A DNA stretch of 50,961 nucleotides from Acetobacter sp. (GCA_012517935.1 JAAYUA010000022.1:1-50961); one strand, 5' to 3'. Positions 37,555 to 47,762 are shown, counted from the stretch's first letter. Notes: generated by a model from the letters alone, not told the origin. Translations and numbers: made by a program.

Positions 37555-38840
37555 GCGAGAGCAGCTTTCAGATCCAGATGTTCAAGCAAGGCGAGACGAG
37601 CGGCGTGGCAGTCTTTCCAAAGGTCGGGATTTCCAAGATCGGTCGGGGCGATGCGTTCAGGCCACCATGTGGTGATCAGGCGGGCAAGAGCATCCAGCCC
37701 ATGTTCATCGGGCAGGAAGCGGGAGTCCAGTGCCTGCTCGGCTGCTTCACTGAGGGCAACGCGCAGCCGGAGGCAGGCGGGGCCTCCTCCATTATGCATG
37801 GATTCCCGAAGATCCATGACTTCTATGCGGCGTATGGGGCCATTACCTGCCAGTTCCCGGTCCAGCCACGTGCTGACAGCCTTATTTGCCCGGCATTCCG
37901 CCGGAACCACCAGCATCATTCCACCGTCAGGGAGAGTGACCAGCTGGGCGTTGAAGAGATAGGAGGCGATGGCATCTTGCAGACTGACTTCGCTCTGCGG
38001 GACGATGATGATGTTGGCTTCTGGCAGATGTTCATGGATGAAGTCATAAAGTGTGTCTGGGCGTTCGAAGGCCAGTTCGTGTGTGAGCAGGACGGTTTCG
38101 TTTGCGACCGCGACAACATCGTTATGAAAGGCGCCTGCCTGAATGGCGACATCACTTTGCTGGACAAGAAATGTGCGTGCGGGATCAAGGCCGTGGCGAC
38201 GGGCGATTGCTTCACTGGCTGCATGCGACTGACGGGCGGGGAAGCCGCCAGAGCCTTGTGCGCCGTGCACAAGGATTTCCAGACCGGGGGCTGCATGATG
38301 AGAGCAGAGGCGCATGAAGTTGGCTGCGCCTTCATCCTTCAGGGCTCCGGGAAGGGCTTCATGGACCTTGAAATGACCTGGATGCGCGAAGAGTGTTCGC
38401 AGTTGCCGCAAGGTCTGAGGCGCTTCGAGGCTGCGATGCAGATTGGACGAGAGATTGGCGACGGAAACATGGCAGCGCCCGTCTGACGTGTCCGGCGCAG
38501 GGGATACGGTCCCCGCATTGGCGGTCCACATGGGCGAGGCGGAGAAGGCGGCACGGAACAGAGCGGGATTTTCCTGCCATGCTTTTGCATGGATTTCCGC
38601 GGGCGATCCTGTGAAGCCACACTGGCGGAGAAAGTCTGTGTCGGGACGTTCATGAGGCAGCAGAATGCCTTGCCGCAGGCCCATCCGCATCATGAAGCGC
38701 ATCTTTTCCACACCCTGCAAGGCGGCTGTACGGGGATGTGAGGTCGAGCCTGCGTGTGTGGTTGAAGCGACGTTGCCGAAAGACAGTCCGGCGTAATTAT
38801 GGGAAGGGCCGACAAGCCCGTCGAAATTGATTTCCTTCAC
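37551..38840 (-). CDS. astB: N-succinylarginine dihydrolase
   Basis: 429 residues from GTG 38840. Second step of the AST pathway, hydrolysing succinylarginine to succinylornithine, two ammonia and CO2. The N-terminus EINFDGLVGPSHNYAGLSFG is the family signature, and the catalytic Cys lies in NGGGPACLRLRV. The frame is open to 39056, but the added 72 residues show no conservation and overlap the divergent amidase, so GTG 38840 was preferred; GGA lies 8 bases upstream. Overlap with astA by 4 bases indicates coupled translation. Together astB-astA give only half the pathway. Confidence 0.93.
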   Translation of the reverse strand: MKEINFDGLVGPSHNYAGLSFGNVASTTHAGSTSHPRTAALQGVEKMRFMMRMGLRQGILLPHERPDTDFLRQCGFTGSPAEIHAKAWQENPALFRAAFSASPMWTANAGTVSPAPDTSDGRCHVSVANLSSNLHRSLEAPQTLRQLRTLFAHPGHFKVHEALPGALKDEGAANFMRLCSHHAAPGLEILVHGAQGSGGFPARQSHAASEAIARRHGLDPARTFLVQQSDVAIQAGAFHNDVVAVANETVLLTHELAFERPDTLYDFIHEHLPEANIIIVPQSEVSLQDAIASYLFNAQLVTLPDGGMMLVVPAECRANKAVSTWLDRELAGNGPIRRIEVMDLRESMHNGGGPACLRLRVALSEAAEQALDSRFLPDEHGLDALARLITTWWPERIAPTDLGNPDLWKDCHAARLALLEHLDLKAALA

Positions 38841-38950
38841 GCCTTTATTCCACTGTTTCCTGTTTCTGCATTCTTTACCGGCGAGGGCGGGTTTACAGGG
38901 CAGAACGTCTTTGTGCACGGTCTTTTCGATGAAGTCTTTATGGATCGGGG

Positions 38951-40390
38951 ATGTGGAGGATGTCGGGGACATATGGGAAGCCGCTGGAGATGCTGTCTTG
39001 TGATGCGGTTGCACTGGCAGAAGATCTGCGGAACGGCAGGATTTCTCCCCTGACACTTGTGCAGCAGGCTCTGGAGCGGTCAGGGCAGGTTCAGGTTGCG
39101 TTCAATGCCTTCACAGCGATCAGGCGAAAAGAAGCGCTTCTGGCGGCTGAGGCCGCTGAAATGGCGCTGAAGAGGGGCGATCCGGTGGGTCCCCTGTGCG
39201 GCGTGCCGGTTGCGGTCAAGGAAACGACCGCTGTCGCAGGTGATTTGTGGACGGAAGGATCGTGGATTTTCGCGAACCGTGTGGCCGGGCATGATGCGAC
39301 CGTTGTTTCGTCACTTAAGCAGGCTGGAGCCATTCTGCTGGCGCGCACTGCATCTCCGGAATTTGCATGGGCTGGAACGACACAAAGCCCCCTGTGGGGA
39401 GTGACGCGCAATCCGCTTGATCCTGCACGCACGCCCGGCGGCAGTTCCGGTGGAGCCGGAGTTGCGGTGGCGACCGGGTGTGTTCCGATTGCCGAAGGCT
39501 CGGACATGGGGGGGTCGATCCGTATTCCGGCGAGCTGCTGTGGTGTTTATGGCTTCAAGCCATCGCAGGGGCGGATTCCGTTCACGGCTGTTCCTGTCCT
39601 TAAGGATCCTTTGTCCCATTGGGGTCCGTTGGCACGCAGCGTGCGTGATGTGGCTCTGTTCATGGATGTGGCGCAGGGAGGAGGCGACTGGGGATATGAC
39701 ACACCTCCTCCTGTTGCTTTCCGGGAACAGCTGGCTTTGCGTGATATTGGAACGATCAGGGTGGGTGTTTCCGTTGACCTTGGGTGTTACGCGGTCGCGC
39801 CCGATATTGAGGCTGCTTTTGAAACTGCGGTTGAAGCCTTTGCACGTGCGGGTGCTGAGGTGAGAGAAGTTTTTCCTGATTTGCCGCCAGAAATGGTGAA
39901 TGTCTGGGATCGGGAATGGGATGTCTGGCAGGCTTTCGTTCACGGAGAGGAAGTTCGGGGAAGGGAGCAGGAGCTGGATCCATCAGTGCGTCGGATTATT
40001 GCTGCGGGGAAGCGGGTTTCCGCAGTTCAGTATCGTGAGGGAGAAATCGTTCGTCTGGAAATGTGGAAAAATATACGAGATATTTTTCGTTCATGTGACG
40101 TGTTTGTCTGTCCGACACTGGCGCTGGATGTGCCTTTCATTGATGGGCCTTACCCTGCAGAAAATGGAGTGCCGGACGGACGGCTTCATGAGGTCACGAT
40201 GACAGGGCCCTTCAATCTTCTTGCGCGTTTACCTGTGCTGTCCGTGCCTGTGGGTCAATCTGCATCTGGGATGCCAGTGGGCATGCAGATTGTGGGGCGC
40301 CCCGGAGATGATCTGACTGTGTTGCAGGTGGCTCACATGATGGAGCAGGCGGGAGTTGTGTGGAGGGGGGCATGTGATCAGAAAATCTGA
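38951..40390 (+). CDS. Amidase signature family protein
   Basis: 479 residues at most. The Ser-cisSer-Lys triad is visible as K90 (VAVKETT), S165 (PGGSSGG) and S189 (GSDMGGSIRIPA). The family hydrolyses amide bonds of varied small molecules; closest role (indoleacetamide, aryl or aliphatic amides, Gat-like) cannot be fixed. The C-terminal PVGMQIVGRPGDDLTVLQVA is typical of stand-alone amidases rather than GatA, and no gatB/gatC is present. Start is uncertain: ATG 38951, 38960 and 38990 are in frame, and 38990 has GGGAAG 9 bases upstream. It diverges from astB across about 110 bases and may release ammonia or amino acids in a shared nitrogen-scavenging context. Confidence 0.88.
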   Translation: MWRMSGTYGKPLEMLSCDAVALAEDLRNGRISPLTLVQQALERSGQVQVAFNAFTAIRRKEALLAAEAAEMALKRGDPVGPLCGVPVAVKETTAVAGDLWTEGSWIFANRVAGHDATVVSSLKQAGAILLARTASPEFAWAGTTQSPLWGVTRNPLDPARTPGGSSGGAGVAVATGCVPIAEGSDMGGSIRIPASCCGVYGFKPSQGRIPFTAVPVLKDPLSHWGPLARSVRDVALFMDVAQGGGDWGYDTPPPVAFREQLALRDIGTIRVGVSVDLGCYAVAPDIEAAFETAVEAFARAGAEVREVFPDLPPEMVNVWDREWDVWQAFVHGEEVRGREQELDPSVRRIIAAGKRVSAVQYREGEIVRLEMWKNIRDIFRSCDVFVCPTLALDVPFIDGPYPAENGVPDGRLHEVTMTGPFNLLARLPVLSVPVGQSASGMPVGMQIVGRPGDDLTVLQVAHMMEQAGVVWRGACDQKI

Positions 40391-40401
40391 AATTCTCTGT
40401 C

Positions 40402-40427
40402 ATGGAATGGTAGGATGTTCCATATTT
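40402..40427 (+). terminator. Possible weak terminator after the amidase gene
   Basis: ATGGAA (40402-40407) pairs with TTCCAT (40418-40423) over a 10-base loop, followed by ATTTT. The short stem makes it weak. Confidence 0.3.
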
Positions 40428-40676
40428 TAGATTGTTGGTGAAATGGCTTGCGATTATGTCTGTAAATATCAATGATGGATCAGACGTTGATAAGGAATGT
40501 TCTTTTGAAAATCATTTTTGGAAAAAGGTGATCTAAATATATTCTCCAGTTCTTGTAACTGACTATATAATATCACGTTTTTTCAATGGTTTGTGTTCGG
40601 TTTTCTGTCTATTGCAAGGTGCGAAATCTGATAGTGAACTCTTGGCAGACAAGCGCGTAATTCAAAGGCTGTGAGC

Positions 40677-41327
40677 GTGACAAAAAAAAATAATCGTAGT
40701 GCTGATATAGGTGTGCCCAGACGTAATAATACACAGCGGATATTGAATGCAGCCGAGAAGATATTCGCGGCTTATGGCCTTGCTGGAGCAAGGGTGGATG
40801 ATATTGCGCAATTGTGCGATCTGCCAAAGGCAAATATTCTTTACTATTTTGGCAGCAAGGAAGGTCTTTATCGGGCCACATTGGAGCGTCTGCTCGCTGT
40901 CTGGCTTGCTGATGCGGATCAGTGGATTGTGGCAGAGCATTCTCCCCGGGTTGGTTTGGAAGGTTACATTCGGGCGAAAATGCTTTTCTCGCGTCGTAAG
41001 CCTGCTACCTCGCGTTTGTTTATGCATGAATTATTGGCGGGTGGAGACTGTGTGCGGGAGTTTCTGCACACGACGCTACGCGATTTTGTGTTGAACAAGG
41101 CGAAGGTGTTTGCTCACTGGCAGGAGCAGGGGCTTTTTGCACCAATAGACCCTGCCCATTTTTTGTTTCTCCTGTGGTCGACCACCCAGGCCTATGCAGA
41201 TATGCAGGTTCAGTTCGCCGCGGTTCTTGGGCGTAAAAATCTGATCGCGGAAGATTTCGAAAAAGGCGTGGAAACGCTCATGCAACTGGTTGATTCTGTT
41301 TGCGTGCAAAAAGTAAATGCCGATTAA
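40677..41327 (+). CDS. rutR: RutR-like TetR-family regulator of pyrimidine catabolism
   Basis: 216 residues from GTG 40677, which has AAAGG 8 bases upstream; GTG 40671 is in frame but too close to that site. The N-terminal TetR helix-turn-helix (about residues 18-65, ILNAAEKIFAAYGLAGARV, then ANILYYFGSKEGLYRATLE) and the C-terminal ligand domain (ATSRLFMHELLAGG, PIDPAHFLFLLWSTTQAYAD) closely resemble E. coli RutR, which senses uracil and thymine. Two RutR-type operators occur in the neighbouring pyrimidine genes (42774-42789 and 45047-45062), none before this gene, so it is probably not autoregulated. Its 3' end overlaps the convergent permease gene by 50 bases. Confidence 0.85.
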   Translation: MTKKNNRSADIGVPRRNNTQRILNAAEKIFAAYGLAGARVDDIAQLCDLPKANILYYFGSKEGLYRATLERLLAVWLADADQWIVAEHSPRVGLEGYIRAKMLFSRRKPATSRLFMHELLAGGDCVREFLHTTLRDFVLNKAKVFAHWQEQGLFAPIDPAHFLFLLWSTTQAYADMQVQFAAVLGRKNLIAEDFEKGVETLMQLVDSVCVQKVNAD

Positions 41328-42735
41328 GACCAACATGCAGAATGCTGCCTGCGCAAAATCCAAAAAACCACGAAAAATTCTGTAATGCTGCATAGGGCTG
41401 CGCGAAGATAAAGACCAGTCCGCAGCAAACTCCCGCTATCAAAGAGACAAGCGCGATGGGGTTGGTGCCATTCGTGTACCAATATTTCCCGTTTGTATTC
41501 ATGGAATAAAGATCGGGAGTGACTATGTTCTGTTTTTGCACAAGGTAATAATCAGAAAGAAGAATACCGATCAGGGGAGCGATGAAAGTCCCGAGAACAT
41601 CAAGAGTGAAATGGATAAGTTCCGGTCGTGTATAGAGATTCCATGGCATCATAATAATAGTAGCAAATGCTGCAATAATTCCTCCGCGCCGCCACGACAG
41701 GATGTGTGGTGCAAGATTTGAGAAGTCAAAAGCAGCAGAAACAAAATTCGCAGAGATATTGATACCGATTGTTGCCGTCAGAAAAGTGATCATACCGATA
41801 ACAATGACGGGCATGTTGTTGATTTGGTTTACAGTTTCAACTGGATCTATGATTATGTGCCCAAATACAGGCTGGGTCAGTGCGATTGTGGCAAGTGTTA
41901 GCATGGAAAATCCCATGAAATTGAAGGGAAGTCCCCAGAAATTTCCAATTTTTATGTCTCTCATGCTTTTGCCGTAACGTGCAAAATCACCAAAATTCAG
42001 AATAATGGGAGAGAAAAAGGCGACCGTAAGCGCCACAGCATTGAGAATGCCGAGTAGACGCACGGTGAATCCCATTTTTTCTCCACTATTGAAAACATGA
42101 AAATCTATATGACCATGTGTTTGCCAGAGAAGCCAGCCATCTAACGCGAGCATCATGACGTAAATGGTGGGGCCTGCCCAATCGATAAAATGTCGGATGG
42201 CATCCATTCCGCGCCAGAAAATACAGATCTGAAGAAACCACACAGTCATGAAGGTGATCCATCCGAGTGAGGACAGGCCAATAAAACCATGCTGCGTGGC
42301 ATTTGCCCAAGGCGCTATTTGTGGCCAGATTTTAAGGCCGAGAATCAGAAGGGCATTGGAGGCAAGCCATGTCTGGATTCCATACCACCCAACGGCAATG
42401 ACGCCGCGTACAAAAGCGGGTATCAATGCGCCTCTGACGCCGAAGACCATGCGTACCGTCACCGGAAATGGCGTGCCTGATAAAAAACTGGGTTTGGCCA
42501 CAAGATTACTGCCAACCAGCACAATGCAGATAGCGGCGATCAGTGCGACGAATATATCTGCGGCAGGAAGACCCATGGCAAAAAGACTGCCTGCGGTTAC
42601 GTATCCGGCGACGCTATGCACATTCGACATCCATAAGAACAAATAGTCAGACCAGGCCCAGCTCCGAGTTTTAGTGGGTGCCAGATCATCGTTTGTCAGG
42701 TGGATGTCAGTCTGGATAACTGGAGAGGGAGGCAT
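41278..42735 (-). CDS. NCS1-family nucleobase permease
   Basis: 485 residues from ATG 42735 (AGGA 8 bases upstream); the frame runs up to 42876 but the extra part crosses the operator region. About twelve transmembrane helices are visible. The first contains WSDYLFLWMSNVHSVAGYVTAG, quoted in part as WSDYLFLWM, and the NCS1-typical segment NFGDFARYGKSM lies after helix 7. NCS1 symporters carry uracil, thymine, cytosine, allantoin or hydantoins. The location opposite dihydropyrimidinase with a shared RutR operator points to uracil/thymine uptake. The gene is A+T-rich compared with core genes. The 3' end overlaps the rutR-like gene tail to tail. Confidence 0.9.
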   Translation of the reverse strand: MPPSPVIQTDIHLTNDDLAPTKTRSWAWSDYLFLWMSNVHSVAGYVTAGSLFAMGLPAADIFVALIAAICIVLVGSNLVAKPSFLSGTPFPVTVRMVFGVRGALIPAFVRGVIAVGWYGIQTWLASNALLILGLKIWPQIAPWANATQHGFIGLSSLGWITFMTVWFLQICIFWRGMDAIRHFIDWAGPTIYVMMLALDGWLLWQTHGHIDFHVFNSGEKMGFTVRLLGILNAVALTVAFFSPIILNFGDFARYGKSMRDIKIGNFWGLPFNFMGFSMLTLATIALTQPVFGHIIIDPVETVNQINNMPVIVIGMITFLTATIGINISANFVSAAFDFSNLAPHILSWRRGGIIAAFATIIMMPWNLYTRPELIHFTLDVLGTFIAPLIGILLSDYYLVQKQNIVTPDLYSMNTNGKYWYTNGTNPIALVSLIAGVCCGLVFIFAQPYAALQNFSWFFGFCAGSILHVGLNRHLLFARKQNQPVA

Positions 42736-42773
42736 GGTGCGTTTCCTGACCGGTGTAAGTTCGCGATACATTA

Positions 42774-42789
42774 TTGACCAAAAGGTCAA
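42774..42789. promoter_or_regulatory. RutR operator between permease and hydA
   Basis: TTGACCAAAAGGTCAA matches the E. coli RutR consensus TTGACCA-NN-TGGTCAA at 13 of 14 defined positions (one T to A change) and is palindromic in its outer six bases. It lies centrally in the divergent control region, where binding could regulate both genes. Confidence 0.82.
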
Positions 42790-42803
42790 AATAACAATAC
42801 AGT
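42774..42803 (+). promoter_or_regulatory. Possible hydA promoter overlapping the RutR operator
   Basis: TTGACC (42774-42779) as -35 and TACAGT (42798-42803) as -10 with an 18-base spacer. The -35 box lies inside the operator, so RutR binding would block polymerase. Matches are 5 of 6 and 4 of 6. Confidence 0.4.
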
Positions 42804-42813
42804 TTCGATATAA

Positions 42814-44268
<1,455 letters not shown>

Positions 44269-44762
44269 TAGTTGAAGGGTATGATTTTTTCCTGTCTTTT
44301 GGCGTAATCAAGCGAATTCTGGTTAAAAACGAACGGCAGGTAGGCATAACGTTTGCCTCTTGTTACTGGGCGCAGGACAGAATCCGCGAGAGGGAAATTC
44401 AGGAAAAAAGTTTCTCTCCTTCAGAGTGATGGAAATTGCAAATAGCCTGCGCATTGCGCCCGATACGGTATTGTTACGATGGAGGCAAAATGACCGCTCT
44501 CCTCTGCGTCATGGCAACTCAGAATCATGCGATCCATGTCGGTAACATCGCACTGGAAAGCCTTGTGTGTTTCAGGGACTACGCGGCTTATGATGCGAGG
44601 CTGAAATGAGCCCGGAGGAGAACTCCGTATTAACGCGGAAATGACGGAGATCTGCCCGTGAATGTTGACGTTGCAGATGGAACAACAGTTTATACATCAT
44701 TTTAGTTTTAGTTATCATTGCACCGGGAACACGGCCAAGCTGACATGGAAGCAAGGGGTTAA
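44269..44762. other. Decayed or non-coding DNA between hydA and preT
   Basis: About 490 bases with only short frames. One stretch around 44430-44490 reads MEIANSLRIAPDTVLLRWRQ, vaguely like a helix-turn-helix, but neither it nor any other frame gives a recognisable protein. Frames are broken by stops throughout. Together with the receptor fragment that follows, it looks like remnants of genes lost or inserted here. Confidence 0.4.
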
Positions 44763-44957
44763 TTGCGTGCGCCACAGATTCGGCTGAATTTCCAGAATCT
44801 GGCGAGCTCTCTTTGCCGCAATGGTGTGTATTCAATGTCTCCATTCGCATACGCTATGACAGGAGTTAATGGCGCCCTCTATGCCAGTGGTACAGCGCCG
44901 ACTTATACGCTCTTTCCAGGATTTGCAGTTTCTTTCTCTCTTTCTGTAGGATTTTAA
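44763..44957 (+). pseudogene. C-terminal relic of a TonB-dependent receptor
   Basis: The frame encodes 64 residues, beginning at an in-frame stop with no credible start. It reads like the last two or three beta strands of a receptor: PQIRLNFQNLA corresponds to the usual LRLNVQNL-type motif, then GVYSMSPFAYAMTG, SGTAPTYTLFPG and a final strand FAVSFSLSVGF ending in Phe, the outer-membrane assembly signal. No plug or upstream barrel is left nearby. This is therefore a fragment of a deleted receptor gene, not a functional small protein. Confidence 0.6.
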
Positions 44958-45046
44958 GGCCTTTCTTTTGTCGTTACTTCTCTTTTGATTTTCGATGAAA
45001 TTTCTGAGGAAGCCCGTCTGTTTGATTGTTTCAGTTTTATAAAAAG

Positions 45047-45062
45047 TTGAACAGATGGTCAG
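45047..45062. promoter_or_regulatory. Second RutR operator, before preT
   Basis: TTGAACAGATGGTCAG matches the RutR consensus at 12 of 14 defined positions, with the right half TGGTCA perfect. A TATAAA box lies just upstream (45038-45043), so the site would cover the transcription start. It contains the ATG at 45055, which argues against that codon as the preT start. Confidence 0.68.
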
Positions 45063-45132
45063 AAAAATGTTGCGGGATCGTCTTCATTCTGTCTTATTGT
45101 TGCTAAATCGGAATTTCATGGAAGCAGCAGTG

Positions 45133-46482
45133 ATGAGAATCCCGGATACCATATGCGGTCGTTTGAGTGAGGGGGAACTCGCATCCAATTTTGCTGATGC
45201 TCACCCACCTTTGACGCATGCTCAGGCAGTTATAGAAGCCGAGCGGTGCTTTTATTGCTACGACGCCCCTTGCGTGCAGGCATGTCCGACAGAAATTAAT
45301 ATTCCCAAATTTATCAAAGCCATAGCAACCAACAATATGCAGGGCTCCGCCCGCACAATTCTGGAGTCCAATATTCTGGGCGGGGCTTGCGCGCGCGTGT
45401 GCCCAACGGAAATTCTGTGTGAACAGAAATGCGTTCATACTTTGCGTGAAGCAGGGCAGGCCATCCGCATTGGAGCATTGCAGCGCCACGCAACAGATTG
45501 GCAGATGGAACACGGGGGGCAGCCTTTCACTCGCGCTGCAGCAACGGGCAAGCGCATTGCTGTTGTGGGGGCCGGACCGGCCGGTTTAGCCTGTGCACAC
45601 CGTCTGGCCATGCATGGTCATGATATCGATCTTCTGGATTCACACACCCTGCCGGGTGGCCTGAATGAATATGGAGTCGCTGCCTACAAACTGGCTGATG
45701 ATTTTGCGCAGAAGGAAGTTGATTTCCTTATGGCAATTGGGGGGATTACCTTTAAAGGGCAGCGATCTTTAGGTCGGGATTTTACGGTTGCCCAATTGCG
45801 CAAGGATTATGACGCTGTCTTCCTTGCCGTAGGTCTCGCTGGTGTAAGAGCGATGGGTGTTGAGGACGAACAGATCGAAGGCGTTATCGATGCTGTGTCC
45901 TTCATTGAAACACTGCGTTCACAGGACAAGAGAAACGTGGCTGTTGGCCGTAAGGTTGTCGTGATCGGTGGTGGTAATACTGCTGTGGATGCCGCCGTGC
46001 AGGCCCGTCGTCTTGGCGCGGAGGATGTGTTTCTGGTTTATCGCCGTGGGCATGAACAGATGTCCGCAACATCGGTTGAGCGCGAATGGGCGCAAACCAA
46101 TGGTGTGACGGTCAAGCTGTGGGCCTCACCTGTGCGGATCGTGTCTGAAAATGGGGTTCTGCAAGGCGTGGAATTCGCCCGGGGCACGATGGGGGCAGAT
46201 GGCAAGACACTCTATGATCCGGAAGACAGCTTTATCATTGAAGCTGATATGGTGTTGAAGGCGGTTGGACAGACATTCCTTCCTGCTCCGATAGAGGGGG
46301 AAACCATTGCTGTCAGCGGTGGTCGCATTCTGGTGGATGAAAATTATCACACCACGATGCAGGGTGTTTTCGCAGGAGGAGATTGCACGGCTGGTGAAGA
46401 TCTGACTGTTGCTGCAGTGCGTGACGGGCGCGATGCCGCAGAAGCCATTCATCGCATGCTCTCTCAACCGTCTGCTCGATAA
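45133..46482 (+). CDS. preT: Dihydropyrimidine dehydrogenase subunit PreT
   Basis: 449 residues from ATG 45133 (GGAAG 8 bases upstream); ATG 45118 and 45055 are in frame, but 45055 lies in the operator. PreT accepts electrons from NAD(P)H with FAD and passes them through Fe-S clusters to PreA. The N-terminal ferredoxin-like part has CFYCYDAPCVQACP and CARVCPTEILCEQKC. Next come the FAD-binding VVGAGPAGLACA and the NAD(P)-binding VVIGGGNTAVDAA. It is separated from preA by 11 bases, and preA by 37 bases from the amidohydrolase gene, forming one operon. Confidence 0.92.
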   Translation: MRIPDTICGRLSEGELASNFADAHPPLTHAQAVIEAERCFYCYDAPCVQACPTEINIPKFIKAIATNNMQGSARTILESNILGGACARVCPTEILCEQKCVHTLREAGQAIRIGALQRHATDWQMEHGGQPFTRAAATGKRIAVVGAGPAGLACAHRLAMHGHDIDLLDSHTLPGGLNEYGVAAYKLADDFAQKEVDFLMAIGGITFKGQRSLGRDFTVAQLRKDYDAVFLAVGLAGVRAMGVEDEQIEGVIDAVSFIETLRSQDKRNVAVGRKVVVIGGGNTAVDAAVQARRLGAEDVFLVYRRGHEQMSATSVEREWAQTNGVTVKLWASPVRIVSENGVLQGVEFARGTMGADGKTLYDPEDSFIIEADMVLKAVGQTFLPAPIEGETIAVSGGRILVDENYHTTMQGVFAGGDCTAGEDLTVAAVRDGRDAAEAIHRMLSQPSAR

Positions 46483-46493
46483 GGATAGAAACA

Positions 46494-47762
46494 ATGGCTG
46501 ATCTGCGCACAATTTTTGCCGGCATCAAGTCGCCAAACCCTTTCTGGCTGGCTTCGGCGCCTCCGACAGATAAGGCATATAACGTGCGACGTGCGTTTGA
46601 TGCCGGCTGGGGTGGTGTGGTTTGGAAAACACTGGGTGAAGACCCGCCGGTTGTGAATGTCAGTTCCCGTTATGGTGCGCTGAACTATAACGGAAATCGG
46701 CTGATGGGGCTTAATAATATTGAGCTCATTTCAGACAGGCCTCTTGCGGTCAATCTTGCAGAAATCAAGCAGGTTAAAAGAGATTATCCGGACAGGGCCG
46801 TTATCGTAAGCCTTATGGTTCCCTGTGTCGAAGAAAGCTGGAAAGCCATTTTGCCTCTGGTTGAAGAAACCGGAGCGGATGGTATCGAGCTGAATTTTGG
46901 CTGCCCGCATGGCATGTCCGAGCGCAATATGGGAGCTGCTGTCGGTCAGGTCCCTGAATATGTGGAAATGGTCACGCGCTGGTGCAAACAATATACGCGC
47001 ATGCCGGTTATCGTGAAATTGACTCCCAATATCACGAATATCATCATGCCTGCTCTTGCGGCCAAACGGGGCGGGGCTGATGCGGTTTCGCTGATCAACA
47101 CTGTTCAGTCCGTTATTGGTGTGGATCTGGATCTGATGGCTCCCATGCCTGTTGTCGGGGGTAAAGGTACGCATGGTGGATATTGTGGTCCGGCCGTGAA
47201 GCCTATTGCCCTGCGGATGATCGGCGACATCGCGCGTCATCCGGACCTGGCAGGTCTGCCCATTTCCGGTATGGGGGGGATTGGATCCTGGCGAGACGCT
47301 GCAGAATTTCTTGCAATGGGTGCAAGCAGTTTGCAGGTCTGCACGGCGGCCATGCATTATGGATTCCGGATTGTTGATGACATGATAGATGGTCTGTCGG
47401 GATGGATGGATCAGAAAAATTATGCTGATATCCCGTCATTAAGCGGACAGGCCATTCCCCGTTTTGTCAATTGGGGTGAATTGAACCTGAAATTCAAGAC
47501 AATCGCAGATATTGATCAGGATGCCTGTATCGGATGTGGTCTCTGTCATATTGCCTGCGAAGACACTTCACATCAGGCAATCTCGAAGTCTTACATTAAT
47601 GGTAAAAATGTTTATGAAGTGATTGATGAGGAATGCGTCGGTTGTAATCTGTGTGCACATGTCTGCCCGATTGATGACTGCATTACCATGCAGCCCCAAC
47701 CGGTAGAGGGCGAACTGACATGGCCGGAGCATCCCAATAATCCAAACCGCGTTGCAGCATAA
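46494..47762 (+). CDS. preA: Dihydropyrimidine dehydrogenase catalytic subunit PreA
   Basis: 422 residues. It reduces uracil or thymine to the 5,6-dihydro form using FMN in a TIM-barrel (about residues 1-320: ELNFGCPHGMSERNMGAAV, KLTPNITNI, ISGMGGIGSWRDAAEFL). The C-terminal ferredoxin domain holds two [4Fe-4S] motifs, CIGCGLCHIAC and CVGCNLCAHVC. The position aligned with the mammalian catalytic Cys (GLACGQ) reads GAAVGQ, so a Val may replace it. With PreT it forms the bacterial two-subunit enzyme. Confidence 0.94.
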   Translation: MADLRTIFAGIKSPNPFWLASAPPTDKAYNVRRAFDAGWGGVVWKTLGEDPPVVNVSSRYGALNYNGNRLMGLNNIELISDRPLAVNLAEIKQVKRDYPDRAVIVSLMVPCVEESWKAILPLVEETGADGIELNFGCPHGMSERNMGAAVGQVPEYVEMVTRWCKQYTRMPVIVKLTPNITNIIMPALAAKRGGADAVSLINTVQSVIGVDLDLMAPMPVVGGKGTHGGYCGPAVKPIALRMIGDIARHPDLAGLPISGMGGIGSWRDAAEFLAMGASSLQVCTAAMHYGFRIVDDMIDGLSGWMDQKNYADIPSLSGQAIPRFVNWGELNLKFKTIADIDQDACIGCGLCHIACEDTSHQAISKSYINGKNVYEVIDEECVGCNLCAHVCPIDDCITMQPQPVEGELTWPEHPNNPNRVAA

